A DNA stretch of 37,525 bases from an uncultured Mycoplasmatota bacterium (GTDB lineage: Bacteria; Bacillota_I; Bacilli_A; RF39; UBA660): contig CANRVY010000016.1 in NCBI GenBank assembly GCA_947643405.1, forward strand, positions 1 to 37,525, in the 5' to 3' direction. The position numbers were made by a program, and so were the translations under genes. This document shows, one piece after another, positions 8,258 to 16,042 of the stretch. Below the pieces are notes generated by a model that was not told the origin of the DNA, made no database searches, and saw only the letters and a list, made by a program, of their open reading frames with translations. Positions within the stretch are counted from its first letter, which is position 1. Each line of letters begins with the position of its first letter.

Positions 8258-9702
8258 CGTAACAATTGTTTTGAAATAAATAATCCTACTAATCCAAATA
8301 AAAACTGAAATGAATATTCTTTTCCACTTGTATTTGGAAGTAACGGAACATTTACTTTTTCTAATAAAAGAGTTTGATTTTCTTCAATACTTATTTTTTC
8401 TTTTTCTGAATTTAAAATATACCCTTCTAAAGTCTTTAACTCTCGCACTTGATATTCTCCAACTGGTAACCGATTCCAAATGATTTTTCCCTCTTCATTT
8501 GTAACTTGTTCATCTAATTTTCTTCCATTTTTACTATAAAGACCAAAAACGACTCCAACCAAAGGTATCTTATCTTCATCCGTTTTAAAAATTTCTAGTT
8601 TTCCTGTGGATAACTCATTTTTAATTTCTAATACAGGCTCTTTTTCCACAGAACTGTTTATTTCAAATATGATAGGATCACCAACTTCATACCCTTCTTT
8701 TGGTTTCACTTCCACTAATCGATACTTGCCATCTGGAAGCTTTTTCGTTTCTGCATACCCTCTTTTTGTAATTATGTTTTCAATTAACGTTCCTTTTTGA
8801 TAAAGAACATTATCAAAATGACCTATAATATCTTCCTCTGCATAAAGTTCAAATTCTACTCCATTTTGATTTTCCCATTCTCCAGTATTTTTAATCCCTT
8901 GCCAAACTTCTCCTACTTTATGAATTTTCATAGATACACCTTCAATTTTAACAGAAAGTTCAAAAAATATCGGATCTGTAAGTCTTAAAGTAGCCATCTT
9001 TTGAGAATTTTCTTGGCGATATAAAAGAGTTTCTTCCTTATCATAAGTCTGTAATTTACCTTTCAAAACAGTATCTTTAGTAGCACCTTGACCGACTAAA
9101 TTCCCATTTATGATTCGAAAATGAGAATCTACCAGTTCAAAATTTTCTATTACCTGATTTTGATCATGTAATTCTAAAAATTCTTCTTCATAAATATGAA
9201 CGGTATCTAAATGAAATGATGGAAGTTTTTTATTCTCCTCTATTAGCTTCAAAATTTCATCTTTCTCTTTTTCCACATTAATTTCTTTTCCTCCACTTAA
9301 ACTTGTCATCCATTTTGCTTCATAAGAACCAACTGTTTCCCAAATTAATTCTTGTGCTGCCAAATAATATGCATTGCTTTGATGTCCAGGATACTCATAT
9401 CCATAATATCCAAATTCTTCTACTTTTCTTCGTTCTTCTTTAGAAAGATAAGAACCACTTAAACCTTTTGTTACTTGATACTCACCTGCTTTTGCAATCA
9501 CTTCTGGTTCTAAACAATACGCGATTTTACCATTAAGTCTAAAAATCGGCTGATGATTTTGTGATATGGTTCCATCTTTCGCTTCTACTACGTAATAAAT
9601 TCCTTTTAAATATTCTTCATCCAAAGTCACGCTCTCTGCACGACAAGCTAACAAAGGAAACATACTCATAAAAACTAATATAAATACGAAATACTTTTTC
9701 AT
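8254..9702 (-). CDS. Thioester-domain surface adhesin with Cna-B domains and LPNTSG anchor
   Basis: 482 residues, exported and wall-anchored. After a signal peptide (1-20) a thioester (TED) domain follows. Its Cys63 (IAYCLEP) and Gln117 (AAQELIW) are the residue pair that forms the internal thioester used by gram-positive adhesins to bond covalently to host surfaces. Two Cna-B/SpaA-like domains follow (about 257-363 and 366-450), each with the Lys, Glu (EVKP, RELK) and Asn pattern of isopeptide-bonded folds. The C-terminus is LPNTSG (455-460), a hydrophobic segment and a short basic tail. The signal peptide ends in LLAC, which resembles a lipobox. The gene is first in an operon with its own sortase. 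Start: GGAGGTG 5 nt before ATG. Confidence 0.9.
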   Translation of the reverse strand: MKKYFVFILVFMSMFPLLACRAESVTLDEEYLKGIYYVVEAKDGTISQNHQPIFRLNGKIAYCLEPEVIAKAGEYQVTKGLSGSYLSKEERRKVEEFGYYGYEYPGHQSNAYYLAAQELIWETVGSYEAKWMTSLSGGKEINVEKEKDEILKLIEENKKLPSFHLDTVHIYEEEFLELHDQNQVIENFELVDSHFRIINGNLVGQGATKDTVLKGKLQTYDKEETLLYRQENSQKMATLRLTDPIFFELSVKIEGVSMKIHKVGEVWQGIKNTGEWENQNGVEFELYAEEDIIGHFDNVLYQKGTLIENIITKRGYAETKKLPDGKYRLVEVKPKEGYEVGDPIIFEINSSVEKEPVLEIKNELSTGKLEIFKTDEDKIPLVGVVFGLYSKNGRKLDEQVTNEEGKIIWNRLPVGEYQVRELKTLEGYILNSEKEKISIEENQTLLLEKVNVPLLPNTSGKEYSFQFLFGLVGLFISKQLLR

Positions 9703-9722
9703 AAATTCACCTCCGAAAAGTA

Positions 9723-9750
9723 ATTTAACAAACTAAAAAAAAAAAAACAA
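9723..9750 (-). promoter_or_regulatory. Adhesin-sortase promoter with homopolymer spacer
   Basis: Minus strand -35 TTGTTT (9750-9745), 16-nt spacer containing most of a 13-T run, -10 TTAAAT (9728-9723), then GGAGGTG and ATG. The promoter call is moderate because both hexamers are imperfect. Confidence 0.5.
9735..9747. repeat. 13-nt A/T homopolymer in promoter spacer
   Basis: Thirteen consecutive A on the plus strand (T on the transcribed-direction strand) lie between, and run into, the -35 and -10 elements of the adhesin-sortase operon. Confidence 0.8.
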
Positions 9751-9808
9751 ATAACAAATTTTAAAAATATGTAACCCATTTTCAACTAATTTTTATAATT
9801 TTATATAC

Positions 9809-9837
9809 AAAAAAGAAAGATTCGTATTAATCTTTCT
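9809..9837 (-). terminator. Terminator of the desulfoferrodoxin-lipoprotein unit
   Basis: Perfect 9-bp arms at 9829-9837 and 9814-9822 (AGAAAGATT/AATCTTTCT) followed by T6. The TAA stop at 9827-9829 lies at the loop/stem edge. Confidence 0.85.
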
Positions 9838-10684
9838 CCACTACAGCTTCTTTTATAGTATTTAAAACTAATTGATTATCTTTAGAAACAATATAAATCA
9901 AATAACTTCCTATCTCTGTATCCATATGATTTTTCACAAGTTTATATTCATTAGGCAAATAGGTACTCCATTTTTTATCTAAAGTTTTCATATATTGATT
10001 CATTGATTTTTTTACATTTTCCACTTTTCCATTTTTAGGCCTTACAATGAGATAGAAACTAACATTTGCCTCATCATTCGGAGTAACTCCTTTAAATTCA
10101 GTAATGTCATTTGTAGAAAGCCCAAAATCTTCTAATTTAGCTTCTTTCGTATTTTCAAATAATAAGGAATGCGCGCTCTCTTTTATTTTTTCCCAAACAG
10201 CCTCATTATCATTAGATAAAATATAAACAAGATATCCTTCATATTGCTGCTTCATAACATTTCTTAAGCGCTCTTCTATTTCTTCATTTGCGTCTTCCTT
10301 TTCACTATACTCTTTTAATAAATTTTTATAATAAAGATCTATTTGTTCTTCTAATAAATCTTTTTTATCCTCTGAAGGTTTTACAATCAGATAAGAATAT
10401 AATGAAACAGAGTTCACATTACTTTTTTCTGTTCTAAATAAGTATTCATCAAAATATTCATGGTTAAAAGCATCTAATTCCATATCTTCTAATTCTGTAA
10501 ATAAACTAGAATCACTTTCAATTGTTTCCTTAATATTAGACAAATCCAATGTTCTAGTCTTTAGAGCCAATATTTCTGTGCCAGCTTTTTCCAAATCCAT
10601 TTTATCATAAACTCCACATCCTGAAAAAAGAGCCAAAAGTGAAAAACTTAGCATCACAAAAAAAATAATTACAACTTTTTTCAT
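9827..10684 (-). CDS. Lipoprotein with two DUF4358-like domains
   Basis: 285 residues. A signal peptide ends in the lipobox LFSGC (lipidated Cys23), so the protein is a membrane-anchored extracellular lipoprotein. The rest holds two diverged copies of the same domain (about 30-165 and 180-282). Each has the sequence pattern YLIV(K/R)P, a charged helix, then YLVYI or YLIYI followed by S-DN. This matches DUF4358, which is usually present once. Function is unknown. It lies 9 nt after the desulfoferrodoxin gene and shares its terminator, so both are probably one transcript. The ribosome site (GGATT) is weak. Confidence 0.8.
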   Translation of the reverse strand: MKKVVIIFFVMLSFSLLALFSGCGVYDKMDLEKAGTEILALKTRTLDLSNIKETIESDSSLFTELEDMELDAFNHEYFDEYLFRTEKSNVNSVSLYSYLIVKPSEDKKDLLEEQIDLYYKNLLKEYSEKEDANEEIEERLRNVMKQQYEGYLVYILSNDNEAVWEKIKESAHSLLFENTKEAKLEDFGLSTNDITEFKGVTPNDEANVSFYLIVRPKNGKVENVKKSMNQYMKTLDKKWSTYLPNEYKLVKNHMDTEIGSYLIYIVSKDNQLVLNTIKEAVVEKD

Positions 10685-10693
10685 AATAATCCG

Positions 10694-11056
10694 CTATACA
10701 TCTGCCTTCCATAGGCCATGTAAATTACAATATGCATACACTGTTTTTACTTTCTGATCAGTTTCAAAATTAACAATAGGCTTTTGATTTGGCTCTAAGT
10801 CAAAAACTTTAACTGCTCCTTTTTCTAATTCATATGCAATCCATTCAATATAATGTTCTTCTATCATAGGATGCTCTACTTCTCCAACAGTTACTAAATA
10901 ACCTTCATCATAAGATACTACTGGAATATGTTTTTCTTTTGCTGCTTCTACACTTCCTGGAATAAGTTCTTCCATTGGTTCTCCACAGCAGCTAGGAATT
11001 ATATCATCATTTATTATCATTACTTCATTACATTTTTTACATTTATAAAACTTCAT
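10694..11056 (-). CDS. dfx: Desulfoferrodoxin (superoxide reductase)
   Basis: 120 residues in two parts. The N-terminal desulforedoxin-like Fe(Cys)4 centre uses Cys6, Cys9, Cys23 and Cys24. The C-terminal superoxide reductase domain has the catalytic Glu41-Lys42 pair and His43, His62 and His68, with Cys110 and His113 (AYCNLHGLW) completing the His4-Cys iron site. It reduces superoxide to hydrogen peroxide without releasing oxygen, a defence typical of anaerobes and microaerophiles. A strong promoter (TTGACA, 17 nt, TAAAAT) lies directly upstream and a DUF4358 lipoprotein gene follows. Confidence 0.94.
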   Translation of the reverse strand: MKFYKCKKCNEVMIINDDIIPSCCGEPMEELIPGSVEAAKEKHIPVVSYDEGYLVTVGEVEHPMIEEHYIEWIAYELEKGAVKVFDLEPNQKPIVNFETDQKVKTVYAYCNLHGLWKADV

Positions 11057-11080
11057 ATAATCACTACTCTCCTATTTAAC

Positions 11081-11109
11081 ATTTTAAGAGAAATAAGAAA
11101 AAATGTCAA
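11081..11109 (-). promoter_or_regulatory. Promoter of the desulfoferrodoxin gene
   Basis: Minus strand perfect -35 TTGACA (11109-11104), 17-nt spacer, -10 TAAAAT (11086-11081). It starts just after the glucosaminidase terminator. Confidence 0.8.
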
Positions 11110-11110
11110 C

Positions 11111-11136
11111 AAAAAAAGAGTATCTTTTGATACTCT
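11111..11136 (-). terminator. Terminator of the glucosaminidase gene
   Basis: Perfect 8-bp arms AGAGTATC/GATACTCT (11129-11136 and 11118-11125), loop of three to four nt, T7. The stop codon TAG (11135-11137) overlaps the base of the stem. Confidence 0.87.
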
Positions 11137-11791
11137 AGGCTGCTTTTATTTTAGCAATATAATTATTTACTTTTGTTGCCCATGTTTTACTTTCTGCATA
11201 TTTAGGATTGATTTGCTCAGGCGTTCTTAATCCATATGCATAGTAATTACGAGCCAAATTATCTATAAATCCGATAATTCCCTCATCTAATGTTGGATAG
11301 GCACGATAAGACCCACCATTACATTTTACAGTTCCACCTTTTTGTCCTCCTACATTGTTGCACTGTTTTACTAAACTACTACAGTTCCATTTACAACCCG
11401 TTTCTTCTAAAACAATAGCAACTGCTAAATAAGGATCTACTCCTAACTCTAATGATGTCTTAGCAAATAAATAACCTTTTCCAGACAATGTAGAGTTTAA
11501 AGAACGATCTAATTTTGCAGATAATTCTTCAAGCGTCATACCATCATATACAATATTACGCTCTGATGCTTTGGGAGATTCTTCTACTACTGTTGTATCT
11601 TCTTCCACTTCCAAAGTTCTTTTTTCATTTGTTGTAGATACAACTTCTACTTTTTCTCTCTGATTTGTTTTTTTATCTTCTACAAGATATTTTTTCACAA
11701 CTATATTTGCTCCATAAATTATAGAAATAAATAAAAGCCAACCAGTGATTTGAAGTATTAGAAATTTCTTCCTACTCGAGTCTGTTTTCAC
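11135..11791 (-). CDS. Membrane-anchored glucosaminidase-like wall hydrolase
   Basis: 218 residues. One hydrophobic segment at about 10-30 anchors the protein with its bulk outside; a low-complexity Thr/Val/Glu linker follows. The C-terminal 130 residues are a lysozyme-like glucosaminidase domain with ELGVDPYLAVAIVLEETGC, where the Glu of EETG is the likely catalytic acid, then NNVGG and a YPTLDEG motif. Four Cys (in GCKWNCS, KQCN and VKCNGG) may form disulfides, which is unusual here. It should cut the peptidoglycan glycan chain. It is monocistronic with an excellent promoter and its own terminator. Confidence 0.85.
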   Translation of the reverse strand: MKTDSSRKKFLILQITGWLLFISIIYGANIVVKKYLVEDKKTNQREKVEVVSTTNEKRTLEVEEDTTVVEESPKASERNIVYDGMTLEELSAKLDRSLNSTLSGKGYLFAKTSLELGVDPYLAVAIVLEETGCKWNCSSLVKQCNNVGGQKGGTVKCNGGSYRAYPTLDEGIIGFIDNLARNYYAYGLRTPEQINPKYAESKTWATKVNNYIAKIKAA

Positions 11792-11828
11792 AAAAATTCA
11801 CCTCTATTTTTCTTAGGAAAACATATCA

Positions 11829-11857
11829 ATCATAACAAATTATGTTGTCCTTGTCAA
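11829..11857 (-). promoter_or_regulatory. Promoter of the glucosaminidase gene
   Basis: Minus strand perfect -35 TTGACA (11857-11852), 17-nt spacer, -10 TATGAT (11834-11829), about 35 nt upstream of the start codon; one of the best promoters in the window. Confidence 0.85.
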
Positions 11858-11905
11858 ACTGAGATGATAATTTTTGGGTGGTAATATATGGAATTGTTTT
11901 TTATT

Positions 11906-12690
11906 TTAAGGAATTCTAAGTGTTTGACCTACTCTTAAATCATTAGAAGTAAGACCATTCAATTCTCTTAATTTAGAAACAGTTGTATCAAATTCATTCG
12001 CAATTTTCCACAAACTATCCCCATTTTTTACTGTATAAGTTCTAGAAGTACCACTTTCACTACTTGGCACTTTTAAAACTTGACCAATTCTTAATATATC
12101 GCTTGTTAAATTGTTCAATCTTCTTAATGTATCAACCGTTGTATTATAAGTTCTTGCAATAGACCATAAACTATCTCCATTTTTCACTGTATATGTATTA
12201 TCAGAAGTAATGGCTCCGCCATTTTCAGATGGAATTTTTAAAGTTTGACCTACTTGCAAATTATCTCCAGTTAAACCGTTAACACTTTTTAATTCATTCA
12301 CTGTAATGCCATATTGATTCGCTATTTTCCACAAGCTATCTCCATTTTTTACTGTATAAGTATTGCTGTTATCATTTCCTGGAATCGTAAGTACTTGCCC
12401 AACTTGTAGATTATCATTTGTTAAATTATTTGCAGATTTTAAAGCATTAATTGTTGTTCCAAATTTATTGGCAATTTTCCACAAACTATCCCCATTTTGC
12501 ACAGTGTATGTATTTCCTGTTGATGGAGTCTCTGGGGTACTAGTAGTATTTGGGATTGTTAATATCTGACCAATTCTTAAAACATCACTGGTAAGGTTAT
12601 TTGCAGCTCTAATGGCAGCTGGCGTTGTTCCAAATTGATTCGCTATTTTCCACAAACTATCTCCACTTTTTACTGTGTAGGTATTACTTC
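11906..12690 (-). repeat. Five tandem LysM-coding repeats
   Basis: The 3' half of the amidase gene consists of five diverged direct repeats of roughly 150-165 nt. The block encoding GDSLWKIAN is the most conserved. Such a tract can gain or lose units by recombination. Confidence 0.75.
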
Positions 12691-13276
12691 CACTTCCTAG
12701 CCCATAAGTTTCTATGATTCCATCGATTACTGCATCTACATATTTTTTATAGTTTTGATTGACTCGATTAATATCATTCGCATTATCAATAAATCCATAC
12801 TCTACAATCACAGGAGTTGTATTTGCTGTATCTCTTAACATGAAATAATAATCTTTTGAGGGATTACTTGGTAATCTTCTCTGGTAATACTTTCTAGTAA
12901 TTTGTCCTGCATCTCCAATATTTTCTAAAATATTACGCGCTAATGTATCATTATTACGTAAAGCATAAATTACCTCTGCTCCTTCAGCTCCTGTTTGTTC
13001 ACTACCTGCTGCATTAATATGATTGGAAATAACCAATACATCTGGCGTATTTCCATATGCATTTTTAACTCTTGTTACTCTTTCACTTGGTGACAAAGTT
13101 TCGTCTGTTGCTCTTGTCAAAGTCACAGGAATTCCTAGTTTTTTTAATTCATCATACATGTATTGAGAAATTTTCAAATTTAAATCTTTCTCTTGGAATC
13201 CATTTCCAACAGCACCTGGATCACTTCCCCCATGTCCTGGATCTATTACTATACCTTTAAGGTTTGTATTATTCAT
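11906..13276 (-). CDS. N-acetylmuramoyl-L-alanine amidase with five LysM repeats
   Basis: 456 residues. An Amidase_3 domain (1-192) begins almost at the first residue with IVIDPGHGG; zinc ligands are His15, Glu29 and His86 (SNHINAA), and Glu159 is catalytic. Five LysM modules of about 45 residues follow (from about 199 to 456), each starting TYTV-(K/Q)-GDSLW and ending with GQ.L.IP, joined by short Ser/Thr/Gly linkers. LysM binds GlcNAc in peptidoglycan and the amidase releases stem peptides. No signal peptide precedes the catalytic domain, unlike most secreted autolysins. Start supported by AGAGGTG 6 nt before ATG. Confidence 0.93.
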   Translation of the reverse strand: MNNTNLKGIVIDPGHGGSDPGAVGNGFQEKDLNLKISQYMYDELKKLGIPVTLTRATDETLSPSERVTRVKNAYGNTPDVLVISNHINAAGSEQTGAEGAEVIYALRNNDTLARNILENIGDAGQITRKYYQRRLPSNPSKDYYFMLRDTANTTPVIVEYGFIDNANDINRVNQNYKKYVDAVIDGIIETYGLGSGSNTYTVKSGDSLWKIANQFGTTPAAIRAANNLTSDVLRIGQILTIPNTTSTPETPSTGNTYTVQNGDSLWKIANKFGTTINALKSANNLTNDNLQVGQVLTIPGNDNSNTYTVKNGDSLWKIANQYGITVNELKSVNGLTGDNLQVGQTLKIPSENGGAITSDNTYTVKNGDSLWSIARTYNTTVDTLRRLNNLTSDILRIGQVLKVPSSESGTSRTYTVKNGDSLWKIANEFDTTVSKLRELNGLTSNDLRVGQTLRIP

Positions 13277-13380
13277 AAATTCACCTCTAACTTACTATAT
13301 GACATTCGTCTAATTTTGTTGTTAGAGTTTTTTAAATAACACATCATTTTCATAATAAAATATTTAAGCTATTTGCTAAT

Positions 13381-13409
13381 TTTACTATCCTTAAAATTTG
13401 TGATATTAT
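13381..13409 (+). promoter_or_regulatory. Promoter of the DUF3883 gene
   Basis: Plus strand TTTACT (13381-13386), 17-nt spacer, TATTAT (13404-13409), about 25 nt before ATG with an AGAGG ribosome site. Confidence 0.5.
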
Positions 13410-13434
13410 AACAAACCAAAGAGGACGTGAAATT

Positions 13435-14457
13435 ATGACAGAAGCTCAATTTATACAATTGGGACAAGAAGTATTATATAAAATGCAACATATTTCTAGC
13501 ATAGAAGCAGCATGTGACTTATTTCCACAACTAGAAAAAATAAAATTATATATATACAATAACCCTGACAATCAATATGTAAAACAATTTATAGAAGTTT
13601 TTATAGAACTTTATGTTGAAGCATTTTTTAACAAAGATTTGATTAACTCTTTTGCGATACCAGAACAATACCATTACTATAAACAAATAAGAATCTATAT
13701 GAATTTACCATATACATTACATCCATTCTATGCTCAAGTACTACCAAAAACATTAGTTGTTCCAAGTGAAGTTTATGGGGATTTTTATCAAACTTTCTTA
13801 TGGGTATTACAAAAATATCGACCATGGCTTGCTGATCATCCAAATCTACAATCTATTTTAAATTTCGTAGGAGAAAACAAGAATATTATACGTGGTTCAA
13901 AAGATGACTTTAATCATTTATCAGTTGAAATAAATTCTTACCATCAAGCTATAAATGGACAACGTTTAAAAGAACTAGAAGATTTTGCTTTTATGGAACA
14001 ATGTATGGATATAGAAGAAGTAAGAAGAAAATTCATTAACAAAAAAATAGGAAATATTGGCGAACTTTATGTTTATAAGCTAATAAAAGATCAATACTTC
14101 CACTATTTTGTTTCTAGAGATATCAAAAACGGATTTGGTTATGATATTTATTACTTTGATAGTAAGTCTTCTATAGAAAATTTAGTTGAAGTCAAAACAA
14201 CCATGAATAATAGTGAAGATGACTATTTTAAAATGAGTGAAAATGAATATGATGTTATGAAAAAATGCTTTCATAATCCTTTCGCTCAATATTATATCTG
14301 TAGAGTTCATTTAGATAAACATCTAAATCCTACTTATACATTGCTTTCTATGCAAGATGATGATACGCTTTCAAATGCAGAAACAGAGTATAAACTTTAC
14401 CAATCATTAAATGGTGAACGATACTTTAGAAAACAAGAGCAAAAAAGAAAATCATGA
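13435..14457 (+). CDS. DUF3883-like protein with PD-(D/E)xK nuclease-like domain
   Basis: 340 residues, the only intact plus-strand gene of the window. The N-terminal 200 residues are helical and unrecognised. From about 203 a DUF3883-type restriction-nuclease-like fold begins: GNIGELYVY, then GYDIYYF (Asp near 236), then VEVKTT (Glu and Lys near 253-255), then a conserved SENEYDVM segment. Those Asp, Glu and Lys are the expected catalytic residues. Such domains appear in restriction and other DNA-targeting systems, but no methylase or helicase partner is adjacent. It is transcribed divergently from the LysM amidase and convergently with an ABC permease gene. Confidence 0.75.
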   Translation: MTEAQFIQLGQEVLYKMQHISSIEAACDLFPQLEKIKLYIYNNPDNQYVKQFIEVFIELYVEAFFNKDLINSFAIPEQYHYYKQIRIYMNLPYTLHPFYAQVLPKTLVVPSEVYGDFYQTFLWVLQKYRPWLADHPNLQSILNFVGENKNIIRGSKDDFNHLSVEINSYHQAINGQRLKELEDFAFMEQCMDIEEVRRKFINKKIGNIGELYVYKLIKDQYFHYFVSRDIKNGFGYDIYYFDSKSSIENLVEVKTTMNNSEDDYFKMSENEYDVMKKCFHNPFAQYYICRVHLDKHLNPTYTLLSMQDDDTLSNAETEYKLYQSLNGERYFRKQEQKRKS

Positions 14458-14539
14458 TAAGTTTATCATTGAAATCTTTTTACTTTTATTAGAAAATAAT
14501 ATATTAAAATTATATTCTTTCTTATATTTTTCTCATCAA

Positions 14540-16042
14540 TTAATTTCCTATATCTCTTTTTGTATAAATTATATAACTCATTCCACAACAAGCAATGATT
14601 GTTAAAATAGAAATCAATATTCCATAAGAAGCAGAAGTTGTTCCAATAGACTGCGCTAATAAATAATAGGAATGATTTCTAAGAATCAAGCCTAATATAA
14701 AATATGGAAATGGTGTATAAATTAAAAATCCAAGTTTAAATGTCACAATTAAAAACCACATAAATTGCGATACTAATAACAAAATAATGCTAAAGCCTAT
14801 TGTTACTGTTTTACTAAGTGTCACCACAGATATAAAACAAAAACAACTTATAAAACTAATCATTGGAATACTACAGAGTAGTATTTCTTTTAATAAATAG
14901 AATAAATAATTTACTTCTGCTACTTGATCTCCTTCTACAATTAACTTAGCAGTCAATAATTCACCAAATCCATATTTGATACCTGCATAAAATAATAAAA
15001 TTACAAAAGCTAAAAACCATATCATAAACATGTCTAAGATGAGATAAACAAATTTACCAAACAATATTTTCCACCTCTTATAAGGTGTTGTAAAAAGCAT
15101 CTTTTCTGTTTTATGAATATGTTCATTCACAATTACACCACCACTTGTGAAAATTACAATTAAAAGAACTAATAATGATAAAAGAACAATTTTATTCGTA
15201 ACCGTTTTGGCAGTTGGATAAACAAGATAACTATCTACTGTTCCCTCTGGAAAAGAAAAATCATGCTTTTTATCATTCCAAAAACTGTAATGAAGTATTA
15301 AGTCTGCTTTCCTGTCTACTTCCTTTATTGCAGCAGTATAATATTCTCCATTGATTCCTATTCCAACATGCATCTCTAGTTGATTCAAAGATAAACTATC
15401 AAACATATTCTCTATTTTTTTATCTACTAAAAATTGATACTCACCATCTACATCAAAATTTTTATCATGTTTTATTTGATACTCCAAATATTTATAATAT
15501 TGGTTTTGTTTTAGAAAAGCACGATAGTTAGTTGCTTGTTCTTTTAAGTTTTCTATTTCTCTTACTAATTCCTCCTTTGTTTTTCCATAATACTCTCTAA
15601 CAGTTCCTTCATAAAAATCGAACTGATGAGCATCAGATACTCCTATATCTGTAAAAAAAGAATTTCCATAGTTTTCTACCATTTGATTTATAATAAATAT
15701 TTTGTCTTCTATTGTCTCAATTTGAAATAATAAATAATCTTTCCAACTATTACTATAAATCTTTTCATTTGCAAACTCTTTTAATATTTTTAATTTTGTT
15801 TCATTTCTATAAGTTTCATACTCATTTAAAAAAGGTGAATGATATGTGTCAAGTTCATGCTCCAAAAATTTTGTATATTCTTCTATTTCATTTTGAATAT
15901 TATAAAGTCTTGGCTTACTTAGCTTTGCTTCTAGTTCCATCATACCAATAATTGTTGCTAATAAAGTTATAAGTACAATATAACTTTTTTTTACACTATA
16001 ATTTTTTATAAATTCGGCTTTTATCAAATTTACAAATTTCAT
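14540..16042 (-). CDS. ABC-2 type transporter permease
   Basis: 500 residues. One transmembrane helix near the N-terminus (about 20-38) is followed by a large extracytoplasmic region with coiled-coil character (about 40-275), then five or six helices in the C-terminal half. This is the ABC-2 topology seen in antibiotic-peptide or lipid exporters. The start overlaps the stop of the XRE-ATPase gene by 4 nt, so the two form a transporter. Substrate unknown; self-protection against, or export of, the product of the neighbouring peptide-modification operon is possible but not shown. Confidence 0.85.
   Translation of the reverse strand: MKFVNLIKAEFIKNYSVKKSYIVLITLLATIIGMMELEAKLSKPRLYNIQNEIEEYTKFLEHELDTYHSPFLNEYETYRNETKLKILKEFANEKIYSNSWKDYLLFQIETIEDKIFIINQMVENYGNSFFTDIGVSDAHQFDFYEGTVREYYGKTKEELVREIENLKEQATNYRAFLKQNQYYKYLEYQIKHDKNFDVDGEYQFLVDKKIENMFDSLSLNQLEMHVGIGINGEYYTAAIKEVDRKADLILHYSFWNDKKHDFSFPEGTVDSYLVYPTAKTVTNKIVLLSLLVLLIVIFTSGGVIVNEHIHKTEKMLFTTPYKRWKILFGKFVYLILDMFMIWFLAFVILLFYAGIKYGFGELLTAKLIVEGDQVAEVNYLFYLLKEILLCSIPMISFISCFCFISVVTLSKTVTIGFSIILLLVSQFMWFLIVTFKLGFLIYTPFPYFILGLILRNHSYYLLAQSIGTTSASYGILISILTIIACCGMSYIIYTKRDIGN

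Noticed and set aside
14450-14480. Hairpin ATGATAA...TTATCAT as terminator of the DUF3883 gene
   Set aside because: The stem is short with a loop of about two to four nt and the following T runs are interrupted; I do not consider it supported.
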